Shown here one piece after another: positions 16,731-24,360 of a DNA stretch of 40,241 bases (its first letter is position 1; each line of letters begins with the position of its first letter). Position numbers and translations under genes: made by a program. The notes under the pieces were generated by a model that saw nothing but the letters and a program-made list of their open reading frames with translations, did no database searches and was not told where the DNA came from. This DNA comes from an uncultured Roseburia sp. (GTDB lineage Bacteria; Bacillota; Clostridia; Lachnospirales; Lachnospiraceae), in NCBI GenBank assembly GCA_910584215.1, contig CAJTYI010000019.1:1-40241 (forward strand), in the 5' to 3' direction.

Positions 16731-16759
16731 TTGACAAAAAAAGGCGTCTGGAATATAAT
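16731..16759 (+). promoter_or_regulatory. Perfect consensus sigma-A promoter upstream of priA
   Basis: TTGACA (16731-16736), a 17-base spacer and TATAAT (16754-16759) match the consensus at all 12 positions. Predicted start is about 16766, giving a leader of roughly 55 bases. It probably drives the long priA-to-thiN run. The rest of the 16555-16822 gap holds no recognisable gene or RNA. Confidence 0.9.
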
Positions 16760-16822
16760 AGAAGATCATAGCGCCGCGTTCATGCTGTAACATGGGCGCC
16801 AGACAGAGACATGGGAGGAAAT

Positions 16823-19054
16823 ATGGCGGAGTTTGCAAATATTATAGTGGATATTTCCTTGGAAAAACTGGATCGCACCTTTCAGTACCGTATCCCGGAG
16901 AGACTGCAGGATGTGCTGGCGCCGGGGATGCAGGTGCGCATACCGTTTGGCAGCCGCGGCGTTACCGGTTATGTGATCGAGTTGACAGATACAGCGGAAT
17001 TTGATTTGTCGCGCATCCGGGAGATCAAGAGTATTGTACCAAACAGCGTGGCGATCGAAGGACAGATGATCGCCCTGGCGGCGTGGATGCGTAAAAATTA
17101 CGGCGGAACGATGAATCATGCGCTAAAGACGGTGCTGCCAGTCAAAGCCAAAAGGCGGGCAGTCGAGCAGAAGACGGTGCGCCTGGCGCTGTCGGACGTG
17201 GAGGCCAAAAATCAGCTGGGAGAATACCAGCGGAAGCACAACGTAGCGCGGGCGCGTCTTTTGGAGGCTTTGCTTCTGGAGAGAGAGCTGGAGTGGCATG
17301 TGGTCACCCACAAGCTCAATGTGTCCGGCAGCGTGGTAAAAGCGCTGGAGGAGGCCGGGATTGTGCAGACTTTGAGCAAGAGAAGTTACCGCAATCCGGT
17401 GGCCCACTTAGAGAAAAAAGAGTATCGGCTAACGTTAAACGACGCCCAGCGGCAGGTGGTGGATACCGTGATGGCAGATTACGACAGGCAGATTTACCGC
17501 ACGTATCTGCTCAAGGGAGTGACGGGCAGCGGAAAGACAGAAGTTTATATGGAGCTGATCGCGCGGGTGATCGCGCAGGGCAGGCAGGCGATCGTGCTGA
17601 TTCCTGAGATTGCCCTGACCTATCAGACCGTGATGCGTTTTTATAATCGTTTTGGAGAAAAGGTGTCGATCATCAATTCCAAACTGTCAGCAGGAGAAAA
17701 GTTTGATCAGTTTGAGCGCGCAAAGGCAGGCGGGCTCTCGGTCGTGATCGGACCGCGTTCCGCCTTGTTTGTGCCGTTCCCCAATCTTGGCTTAATCATT
17801 ATAGACGAGGAACATGAGACTTCTTATAAAAGTGAAAACACACCGCGCTACCATGCGCGGGAGACGGCGGTGGAGCGGGCGCGCATGGCGCATGCCAGTG
17901 TGGTGCTTGGCTCCGCCACACCTTCCATGGAGGCGTCTTATCGCGCAAAGGCGGGAGAGTATCGCCTGCTTACACTCGACAAACGCGTGGGGGAGCGGCA
18001 GCTTCCGGTCTGCGAGGTGGTCGATCTGCGGGACGAAATGCGGGCGGGCAACCGTTCCATCATAAGCAGGAGGCTGGCAACGCTGATGGAGGAGCGGCTT
18101 TTAAAGGGGCAGCAGACGATGCTTTTTATCAATCGCAGGGGAATTGCAGGTTTTGTCTCTTGCAGAGCGTGCGGACATGTGATAAAATGTCCGCATTGTG
18201 ATGTTTCTTTGAGCCAGCACGCGGGCGGCAGGATGATGTGCCACTATTGCGGCTACGAGGAGCCGGAGCACGCGGTATGCCCAAGCTGTGGGTCCCGCTA
18301 TATCGGCGGCTTTCGGGCGGGGACGGAAAAGATAGAGATGATGGTGAAAAGCCGTTTTCCGTCGGCCAGAGTGCTGCGCATGGATGTGGACACCACACGC
18401 AAAAAGGACAGCTATGAAGAGATTTTATCCGCGTTTGCCAATCAGGAGGCGGACATCTTAGTCGGTACGCAGATGATTGTAAAGGGGCATGATTTTCCGC
18501 ATGTCACGCTGGTTGGGATACTGGCGGCTGACATGTCTTTGCATGTCAGCGATTATCATGCCGCGGAGCGCACATTTCAGCTGCTGACACAGGCCGCGGG
18601 GCGGGCAGGCAGAGGTCAGGAACCCGGAGAAGTCGTAATTCAGACCTATGATCCAAAGCATTACAGCATTGTCACTGCCTGTGGGCAGGATTATGAAGCT
18701 TTTTATCAGCAGGAGATCGCTTATCGGAAGATGATGTCCTATCCGCCGGTCTGGAATATGCTTGTCATCTGCTGCGCCGCCAGCAAAGAGCAGACGGCCG
18801 CAGACGGGGCTTTGCAGCTGGCCGATGTGGTACGTGCTTTTGGGGAGGCCGCGGGAGGGCTTTATCTGATCGGACCTGCGGATGCTTCGATTGCCAAGAT
18901 TAAAGATTTGTACCGCAAGGTGATTTATATCAAACATGAGAAATACCAGATCTTGGTGATGATAAAAGATAAACTGGAACAGTACATCCGGGCACACGGG
19001 CTTTTTGAAACGATTACCGTTCAGTTTGATTTTAACCCGATGAATATAGGTTAG
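16823..19054 (+). CDS. priA: Primosomal protein N' (replication restart helicase)
   Basis: A 743-residue PriA, the 3'-5' helicase that reloads the replisome at stalled forks. The N-terminal DNA-binding domain begins MAEFANIIVDIS. The helicase core has GVTGSGKTE (Walker A, from residue 232) and the DEEH box. The zinc-binding insertion shows four CxxC pairs (CRAC, CPHC, CHYC, CPSC), followed by helicase motifs V-VI ending near QAAGRAGRG. An in-frame ATG at 16811 exists, but ATG 16823 follows GGGAGG and matches the usual family N terminus. First gene of the large operon. Confidence 0.96.
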   Translation: MAEFANIIVDISLEKLDRTFQYRIPERLQDVLAPGMQVRIPFGSRGVTGYVIELTDTAEFDLSRIREIKSIVPNSVAIEGQMIALAAWMRKNYGGTMNHALKTVLPVKAKRRAVEQKTVRLALSDVEAKNQLGEYQRKHNVARARLLEALLLERELEWHVVTHKLNVSGSVVKALEEAGIVQTLSKRSYRNPVAHLEKKEYRLTLNDAQRQVVDTVMADYDRQIYRTYLLKGVTGSGKTEVYMELIARVIAQGRQAIVLIPEIALTYQTVMRFYNRFGEKVSIINSKLSAGEKFDQFERAKAGGLSVVIGPRSALFVPFPNLGLIIIDEEHETSYKSENTPRYHARETAVERARMAHASVVLGSATPSMEASYRAKAGEYRLLTLDKRVGERQLPVCEVVDLRDEMRAGNRSIISRRLATLMEERLLKGQQTMLFINRRGIAGFVSCRACGHVIKCPHCDVSLSQHAGGRMMCHYCGYEEPEHAVCPSCGSRYIGGFRAGTEKIEMMVKSRFPSARVLRMDVDTTRKKDSYEEILSAFANQEADILVGTQMIVKGHDFPHVTLVGILAADMSLHVSDYHAAERTFQLLTQAAGRAGRGQEPGEVVIQTYDPKHYSIVTACGQDYEAFYQQEIAYRKMMSYPPVWNMLVICCAASKEQTAADGALQLADVVRAFGEAAGGLYLIGPADASIAKIKDLYRKVIYIKHEKYQILVMIKDKLEQYIRAHGLFETITVQFDFNPMNIG

Positions 19055-19064
19055 GAGGAATATT

Positions 19065-19535
19065 ATGGCGCTTAGAACTATCAGACTACAGGGAGATCCC
19101 GTATTGGAGAAACGATGCAGGGAGGTTACAGAGATTACGCCCAAAATCAGGGAATTGATTGAGGACATGAAAGATACTATGTATGATGCCAACGGCGTCG
19201 GTCTGGCAGGTCCGCAGGTAGGTGTCCTAAAACGAATCGTTGTCATTGATGTGGGGGAAGGACCGATCGTTATGGTAAACCCAAAGATCGTAGAGACCGC
19301 GGGAGAGCAGACGGGGGACGAGGGTTGTTTAAGCCTTCCGGGAAAGGCCGGTACGGTTACGAGGCCAAACTATGTAAAAGCGAGGGCTTACGACGAGAAT
19401 ATGCAGCAGTACGAGATTGAGGGGGAGGAACTTTTGGCCCGCGCAATCTGTCATGAGCTTGACCATCTGGAAGGTCATCTCTACACGGAGCTGGTGGAGG
19501 GCAAACTGCGCGACGTCACATACGACGACGAGTAG
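19065..19535 (+). CDS. def: Peptide deformylase
   Basis: A 156-residue metallo-enzyme that removes the formyl group from new proteins. All three motifs are present: GVGLAGPQ at 44-51 (usual GxGxAAPQ with Ala to Gly), EGCLS at 86-90 with the metal-ligand Cys, and HELDH at 130-134 with two His ligands and the catalytic Glu. TAGGAGGA lies just before the ATG, 11 bases after priA. Pairing with fmt is near universal in Bacillota. Confidence 0.96.
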   Translation: MALRTIRLQGDPVLEKRCREVTEITPKIRELIEDMKDTMYDANGVGLAGPQVGVLKRIVVIDVGEGPIVMVNPKIVETAGEQTGDEGCLSLPGKAGTVTRPNYVKARAYDENMQQYEIEGEELLARAICHELDHLEGHLYTELVEGKLRDVTYDDE

Positions 19536-19566
19536 TACATGAAATCGGAGAACGGAGGTATCGGTG

Positions 19567-20502
19567 ATGCGGGTCATTTTCATGGGAACACCGGATTTTG
19601 CGGTGGGGACACTCGAGGCAATTGTGGAAGCGGGGCATGAGGTCGTGCTGGCAGTATCCCAGCCGGACAAAGCGGTGGGCAGGAGCAAGGCGCTAAAATA
19701 TACGCCGGTGAAAGAGTGTGCGCTCTCCCACGGCATAGAAGTCTACCAGCCGAGGCGGGTGAGAGAGGCAGAGTGTATCGAATATTTGAGGAAATACAAG
19801 CCGGATATCATAATTGTGGTGGCTTTTGGGCAGATTATACCAAAAGAGATATTGGAGATGCCGCCCTACGGCTGCGTCAACGTACATGCCTCTTTGCTGC
19901 CGCAGTACCGCGGCGCCGCCCCGATTCAGTGGGCAGTCATCAACGGCGATACGGTCACCGGCGTGACGACCATGCGCATGGCGGAGGGAATCGATACCGG
20001 CGATATGATTCTAAAAGAGAAGGTGGCGGTTCGTGTCGATGAGACAGGCGGCAGCCTTTTTGACCGTTTAGCGGATGTGGGGGCGAAATTGTGCGTGCGG
20101 ACGATTGCGGCGATTGCAGACGGCACTGCCGTGTACACACCGCAGGATCACGGCGCTGCTACCCATGTGGGCAAGATTCAAAAAGAACACGGCAATATCG
20201 ACTGGAGCAAGACGGCGGAGTCGATCGAATGCTTGATCAGAGGATTAGACCCGTGGCCGAGCGCATACACAAGGCTTGCGGATAAGACACTAAAAATCTG
20301 GAAAGCAAGGGTTGTATCTCATGAGATAAAAGGAGCGCCGGGTACTGTGGTCGGCGTGGACAAACGGCGTATTTTGGTGCAGGCGGGAAACGGCGTATTG
20401 GAATTATTGGAGATTCAGCTCGAAGGCAAAAAACGCATGACCGCTGAGACATTTTTAAATGGTTTTGCACTTAAGGAGGGAGAAAAGCTCCACAGGTGTT
20501 AG
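19567..20502 (+). CDS. fmt: Methionyl-tRNA formyltransferase
   Basis: A 311-residue enzyme that formylates initiator Met-tRNA using 10-formyl-tetrahydrofolate. The catalytic trio is visible: Asn105, His107 and Asp144, with the SLLPxYRG loop at 109-116 binding the folate. The C-terminal OB-like domain starts near residue 205. GTG 19564 is in frame immediately upstream, but ATG 19567 has the better spacing (8 bases) from GGAGG at 19554-19558. It works as a pair with the upstream deformylase. Confidence 0.96.
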   Translation: MRVIFMGTPDFAVGTLEAIVEAGHEVVLAVSQPDKAVGRSKALKYTPVKECALSHGIEVYQPRRVREAECIEYLRKYKPDIIIVVAFGQIIPKEILEMPPYGCVNVHASLLPQYRGAAPIQWAVINGDTVTGVTTMRMAEGIDTGDMILKEKVAVRVDETGGSLFDRLADVGAKLCVRTIAAIADGTAVYTPQDHGAATHVGKIQKEHGNIDWSKTAESIECLIRGLDPWPSAYTRLADKTLKIWKARVVSHEIKGAPGTVVGVDKRRILVQAGNGVLELLEIQLEGKKRMTAETFLNGFALKEGEKLHRC

Positions 20503-20526
20503 CAATATAAGAGGAGGAGGATACGG

Positions 20527-21234
20527 ATGCCTTTTTATTTTTATTGGGACAGCACATATTTACTCGTTATTATCGGAGCAGTGATCTGTATGATTGCATC
20601 CGCCCGGGTGAAGTCCACCTACCGCAAGTATTCGGCATATCGCAGCGCCAGCGGTATGACGGGGGCGCAGGCTGCGGAGCGCATTTTACATTACGCGGGT
20701 ATTTATGACGTGACCATTCATCATGTTTCGGGCAGTCTCACTGACCACTATAATCCGTCCCAAAAGACGCTTAATTTGTCGGACGATGTGTACGGCTCCA
20801 CCTCGGTGGCTGCGATCGGTGTGGCGGCTCACGAGTGCGGCCATGCGATTCAGCACCAGCAGGGTTACGCGCCGCTTTCGCTGCGCTCAGCGATTGTCCC
20901 GGTTGCGAATATCGGCTCGACGCTGGCGTGGCCTTTGATATTGATTGGTCTTATATTTTCCAGCGGGACGGGGAGCCTTATGATTACGATTGGTATTCTC
21001 TGCTTCTCGGCCGCAGTTCTATTTCAGCTTGTTACCCTGCCGGTAGAATTTAACGCTTCCGCGCGGGCGATGCAGATTTTAGGACAGCAGGGGATTTTGT
21101 CGGAGAGCGAGCTTCCCTATACCAAAAAGGTGCTTAGCGCAGCCGCTTTGACTTATGTTGCGGGCGCTGCGGCCGCAATCCTGCAGTTACTGCGGCTGCT
21201 GTTGCTGGTTGGAGGGAGACGCCGCAATGACTGA
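20527..21234 (+). CDS. YugP-type membrane zinc metallopeptidase
   Basis: A 235-residue membrane protein of the YugP/zinc-dependent peptidase 2 family. An N-terminal helix (about 8-26) is followed by a soluble part with HECGH at 102-106 (an HExxH zinc motif). Two hydrophobic hairpin segments lie at about 128-175, with a C-terminal helix and a basic tail. GAGGAGGA precedes the ATG. It is inserted between fmt and rsmB, which are adjacent in Bacillus, and overlaps the rsmB start by 8 bases, so expression should be coupled. Substrate is unknown. Confidence 0.88.
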   Translation: MPFYFYWDSTYLLVIIGAVICMIASARVKSTYRKYSAYRSASGMTGAQAAERILHYAGIYDVTIHHVSGSLTDHYNPSQKTLNLSDDVYGSTSVAAIGVAAHECGHAIQHQQGYAPLSLRSAIVPVANIGSTLAWPLILIGLIFSSGTGSLMITIGILCFSAAVLFQLVTLPVEFNASARAMQILGQQGILSESELPYTKKVLSAAALTYVAGAAAAILQLLRLLLLVGGRRRND

Positions 21235-22546
21235 CAAGATCAACACGAGAGAGCTGGCGCTTGAGGCACTGCTTTTGGTAAACAGGGACAATGAGTACAG
21301 TCACCTTGTGCTGCGGCAGTTATTAGAAAAATATCAGTACCTCGACAAGCGGGAGCGGGCTTTTTTGACGCGGATTTTTGAGGGGACGCTGGCGCGCAGG
21401 ATCGAGATGGATTATATCATCAGTCAGTTTTCCCGCACGAAGGTGCGTAAGATGAAGCCTCTGATACGCGATCTTTTGCGCATGAGCGTCTACCAATTGT
21501 ACTATATGGACAGCGTGCCGGACGCTGCGGTCTGCAACGAGGCGGTTAAGCTGGCAAAAAAGCGGGGATTTGGCACTTTGAGCGGCTTTGTCAACGGCGT
21601 GCTGCGGTCTGCGGCGCGCGGCAGGGAAGCCCTTACATATCCGGATCGTGAGAAACAGCCGGTGGCGGCGCTGTCCGTCCAGTATTCTGTGCCGGAGTGG
21701 ATTGTGGAGCGCTGGTCTGCGGCGTACGGTGCGGCGGAGACAGAAACGGTGCTTTCGCGTTTCCTCGCGGAAGTGCCGATCACCGTTCGCCCCAACCGCT
21801 GGAAGACTGCGCCAAAGGCGCTTAGGCAAAGGCTGGCCCAGGAGGGCGTTGATGTGGAACCGGTGACGGAGGAGGGGTATGAACGGCTGTCCGATGCGTT
21901 TTGCCTGTCGGGATACGATCATCTGCGGGGCCTTCCCTCTTTTCGTGAGGGATGGTTTTATGTCCAGGATATCAGTTCCATGCTGGCCGTGGAGACTGCG
22001 GGAGTAAAAGAAGGAGATACGGTGATCGATGTCTGCGCCGCGCCCGGTGGGAAAAGTCTCTTGCTCTCAGAGCTTGTCGGGGAGAGCGGCACCGTGGAGG
22101 CGAGAGACCTCTCACCTCACAAAGTGGCGCTGATTGCAGAAAACATTGCCCGTTATGGGGCGAAAAACATAACTGTCCTGCAGTGGGATGCCACGGTGCT
22201 AAAGGAGGAGTCGGTGGAGACGGCTGATCTTGTGTTTGCCGATCTGCCCTGTTCCGGCCTTGGGGTGCTGCGCAAAAAGACGGATGTCAAATATCGCGTG
22301 ACGCCGCAGCAGACAGCGGAACTAGCCAGCTTGCAGCGGCAGATTCTCTCGGTGGTAAAGCATTATGTAAAACCAAACGGGACACTCCTTTATTCCACGT
22401 GCACGATCAACCGTGAGGAAAACGAGGATAATGTGGCGTGGTTTTTAGAGCAATATGAGGAGTTCTCCTTAGAGTTCATGCGGCAGATGTTCCCAGGCGA
22501 GACGGCTGGAGACGGTTTTTTTATAGCTAAGTTAAGAAAACATTAA
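21227..22546 (+). CDS. rsmB: 16S rRNA m5C967 methyltransferase
   Basis: A 439-residue RsmB (Sun/Fmu). The N-terminal NusB-like RNA-binding domain (about 1-140) is followed by a SAM methyltransferase. SAM motif I is VCAAPGGKS. The conserved DLPCSGLGVLRKKTD carries the first catalytic cysteine and YSTCTINREEN the nucleophile. ATG 21227 is chosen because the N terminus then begins just before the NusB-like domain and GGAGGG (21211-21216) lies upstream. The longer open frame from 21155 starts with an implausible Cys-rich stretch inside yugP. Confidence 0.95.
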   Translation: MTDKINTRELALEALLLVNRDNEYSHLVLRQLLEKYQYLDKRERAFLTRIFEGTLARRIEMDYIISQFSRTKVRKMKPLIRDLLRMSVYQLYYMDSVPDAAVCNEAVKLAKKRGFGTLSGFVNGVLRSAARGREALTYPDREKQPVAALSVQYSVPEWIVERWSAAYGAAETETVLSRFLAEVPITVRPNRWKTAPKALRQRLAQEGVDVEPVTEEGYERLSDAFCLSGYDHLRGLPSFREGWFYVQDISSMLAVETAGVKEGDTVIDVCAAPGGKSLLLSELVGESGTVEARDLSPHKVALIAENIARYGAKNITVLQWDATVLKEESVETADLVFADLPCSGLGVLRKKTDVKYRVTPQQTAELASLQRQILSVVKHYVKPNGTLLYSTCTINREENEDNVAWFLEQYEEFSLEFMRQMFPGETAGDGFFIAKLRKH

Positions 22547-22558
22547 ATTGACAAATAT

Positions 22559-23608
22559 ATGAGTGATAATAAAATTGATATCAGGTCATACAGCTTTTCC
22601 GAAGTGAAAGCGCTCGTAGAGCAGATGGGCGAAAAACCATTCCGCGCAAAACAGCTTTACGAGTGGATGCATCAAAAACAAGCGGAGACATTTTCGCGGA
22701 TGACAAATCTGCCGAAATCGTTTCTTGCGGCGCTCGAAGAAAACTGTGTGCTTGTCACATTAAAAAAAGAGACGGTTCAGGTGTCCTCTGAGGACGGAAC
22801 CAGAAAGTATCTGTTCGCGCTGCCGGACGGCAATGTGATTGAGAGCGTGCTGATGCGCTACCGGCACGGCAACTCTGTCTGCATTTCTTCCCAGGTTGGG
22901 TGCCGGATGGGCTGCAAGTTCTGTGCATCCACTATTGACGGGCTTGTGCGGGGGCTAACAGCCTCCGAGATGTTAGAGCAGGTATATCGCATCGGCGGGG
23001 ACATCGGCGAGCGGATTTCCCATGTGGTGGTTATGGGCAGCGGCGAACCGCTCGACAATTTTGATGCGCTGTTAAAGTTTATAGCGTTATTGACCGACGA
23101 GAACGGGCTTAACATCAGCCAGCGGAATGTGACGGTTTCCACTTGCGGGATTGTGCCGCGGATGAGGGAGCTTGCAGATCGAAAGCTTGCGATCACGCTG
23201 GCGCTGTCACTCCACGCGTCCACACAGGAAAAGCGCCTGACGCTGATGCCGGTCGCAAACAAATACGGGCTTGCGGAGGTTCTTTCGGCCTGCCGTTATT
23301 ACTTTGCCAAGACCGGCAGACGGGTAACATTTGAGTACAGTCTGGTGGCCGGGGTGAACGATTGCGCCGCGGAGGCAAAGGAGCTTGCGGATCTGGTGCG
23401 CGGCATGAACTGTCATATCAATCTGATCCCGGTCAATCCGATCAAAGAAAATGACTTTAGACAGCCGGGAAGGAAGGCGATTCTGGCGTTCAAAAATAAA
23501 CTTGAAAGCAGCGGGATTCATGTTACAATAAGAAGGGAAATGGGACGGGATATTGACGGCGCCTGCGGGCAGCTGAGAAGAAGATACGAAAGGCGGTGTG
23601 AGCAATGA
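22559..23608 (+). CDS. rlmN: Dual-specificity rRNA/tRNA m2A methyltransferase
   Basis: A 349-residue radical-SAM enzyme that methylates C2 of A2503 in 23S rRNA and A37 in some tRNAs. The N-terminal helical domain includes the GEKPFRAKQLYEWM signature. The radical cluster motif is CRMGCKFC (CxxxCxxC). The C-terminal mechanistic cysteine sits in GACGQL. No Shine-Dalgarno sequence is visible between the rsmB stop and the ATG (12 bases of AT-rich sequence), so initiation probably depends on coupling to rsmB. It overlaps the next gene by four bases (ATGA). Confidence 0.96.
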   Translation: MSDNKIDIRSYSFSEVKALVEQMGEKPFRAKQLYEWMHQKQAETFSRMTNLPKSFLAALEENCVLVTLKKETVQVSSEDGTRKYLFALPDGNVIESVLMRYRHGNSVCISSQVGCRMGCKFCASTIDGLVRGLTASEMLEQVYRIGGDIGERISHVVVMGSGEPLDNFDALLKFIALLTDENGLNISQRNVTVSTCGIVPRMRELADRKLAITLALSLHASTQEKRLTLMPVANKYGLAEVLSACRYYFAKTGRRVTFEYSLVAGVNDCAAEAKELADLVRGMNCHINLIPVNPIKENDFRQPGRKAILAFKNKLESSGIHVTIRREMGRDIDGACGQLRRRYERRCEQ

Positions 23609-24339
23609 AGACATTTTCCATGACAGACGTTGGGAGAAAAAGAGAGATCAATCAGGATTATATGTATACGTCGGAAGCGGCTGTCGGAAGCCTGCCCAAT
23701 CTTTTTTTGGTTGCGGACGGTATGGGCGGTCATGCGGCGGGAGATTATGCTTCGCGCTTTACCGTGGAAAAGGTCGTGGATTACGTCTTAAACGCCGCGA
23801 AGTCCGAGCCGATCCTGGTATTGGGAGAGGCAATTCGGGAGGCCAATTATCTGCTGTACCAGGAGGCAGATAAGGACAGTGAGAAAAAAGATATGGGGAC
23901 TACGATCGTGGCGGCTGTGGTGAGCGGCAGTCAGTTGTATACTGCCAATGTGGGTGACAGCCGGCTTTATGTTATCAACCATGAGGGGATTACGCAGATT
24001 ACAAGAGATCATTCTCTGGTGCAGGAAATGGTGCGCATGGGAGAGATGAATAAGGAGGACGCTAAAGAGCACCCGGACAAAAACATCATTACCCGCGCGG
24101 TGGGCGTGATGCCGGAAGTGGCCGTGGACTTTTTTGAGACCAGCCTTAGGGCCGGCGATCTGGTGTTACTCTGCACGGACGGCCTGACAAATATGGTGGA
24201 GGATGAAGAGATTCGCCGTATCGTCTTAGAGCAGAGGGATATGGTGGAGATGGCGGAGAAATTAATTCAGAAAGCCAATGAGAACGGCGGCAGGGACAAC
24301 ATCACAGCCGTGTTGATTGATTTACAGCTTTCGATTTAG
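23605..24339 (+). CDS. prpC: PP2C-type Ser/Thr protein phosphatase
   Basis: A 244-residue PPM/PP2C phosphatase that reverses PrkC phosphorylation. Metal-binding motifs are in order: DVGRKREINQDY (the usual NED reads NQD), ADGMGGHAAG, NVGDSRLY, LLCTDGLTN and GRDNITAV. The protein is the length of the catalytic domain alone. ATGA overlap with rlmN and 21-base spacing to prkC support a co-translated phosphatase-kinase pair, as in B. subtilis prpC-prkC. Confidence 0.95.
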   Translation: MKTFSMTDVGRKREINQDYMYTSEAAVGSLPNLFLVADGMGGHAAGDYASRFTVEKVVDYVLNAAKSEPILVLGEAIREANYLLYQEADKDSEKKDMGTTIVAAVVSGSQLYTANVGDSRLYVINHEGITQITRDHSLVQEMVRMGEMNKEDAKEHPDKNIITRAVGVMPEVAVDFFETSLRAGDLVLLCTDGLTNMVEDEEIRRIVLEQRDMVEMAEKLIQKANENGGRDNITAVLIDLQLSI

Positions 24340-24360
24340 GATAGATTTGGAGGTTCAGGC

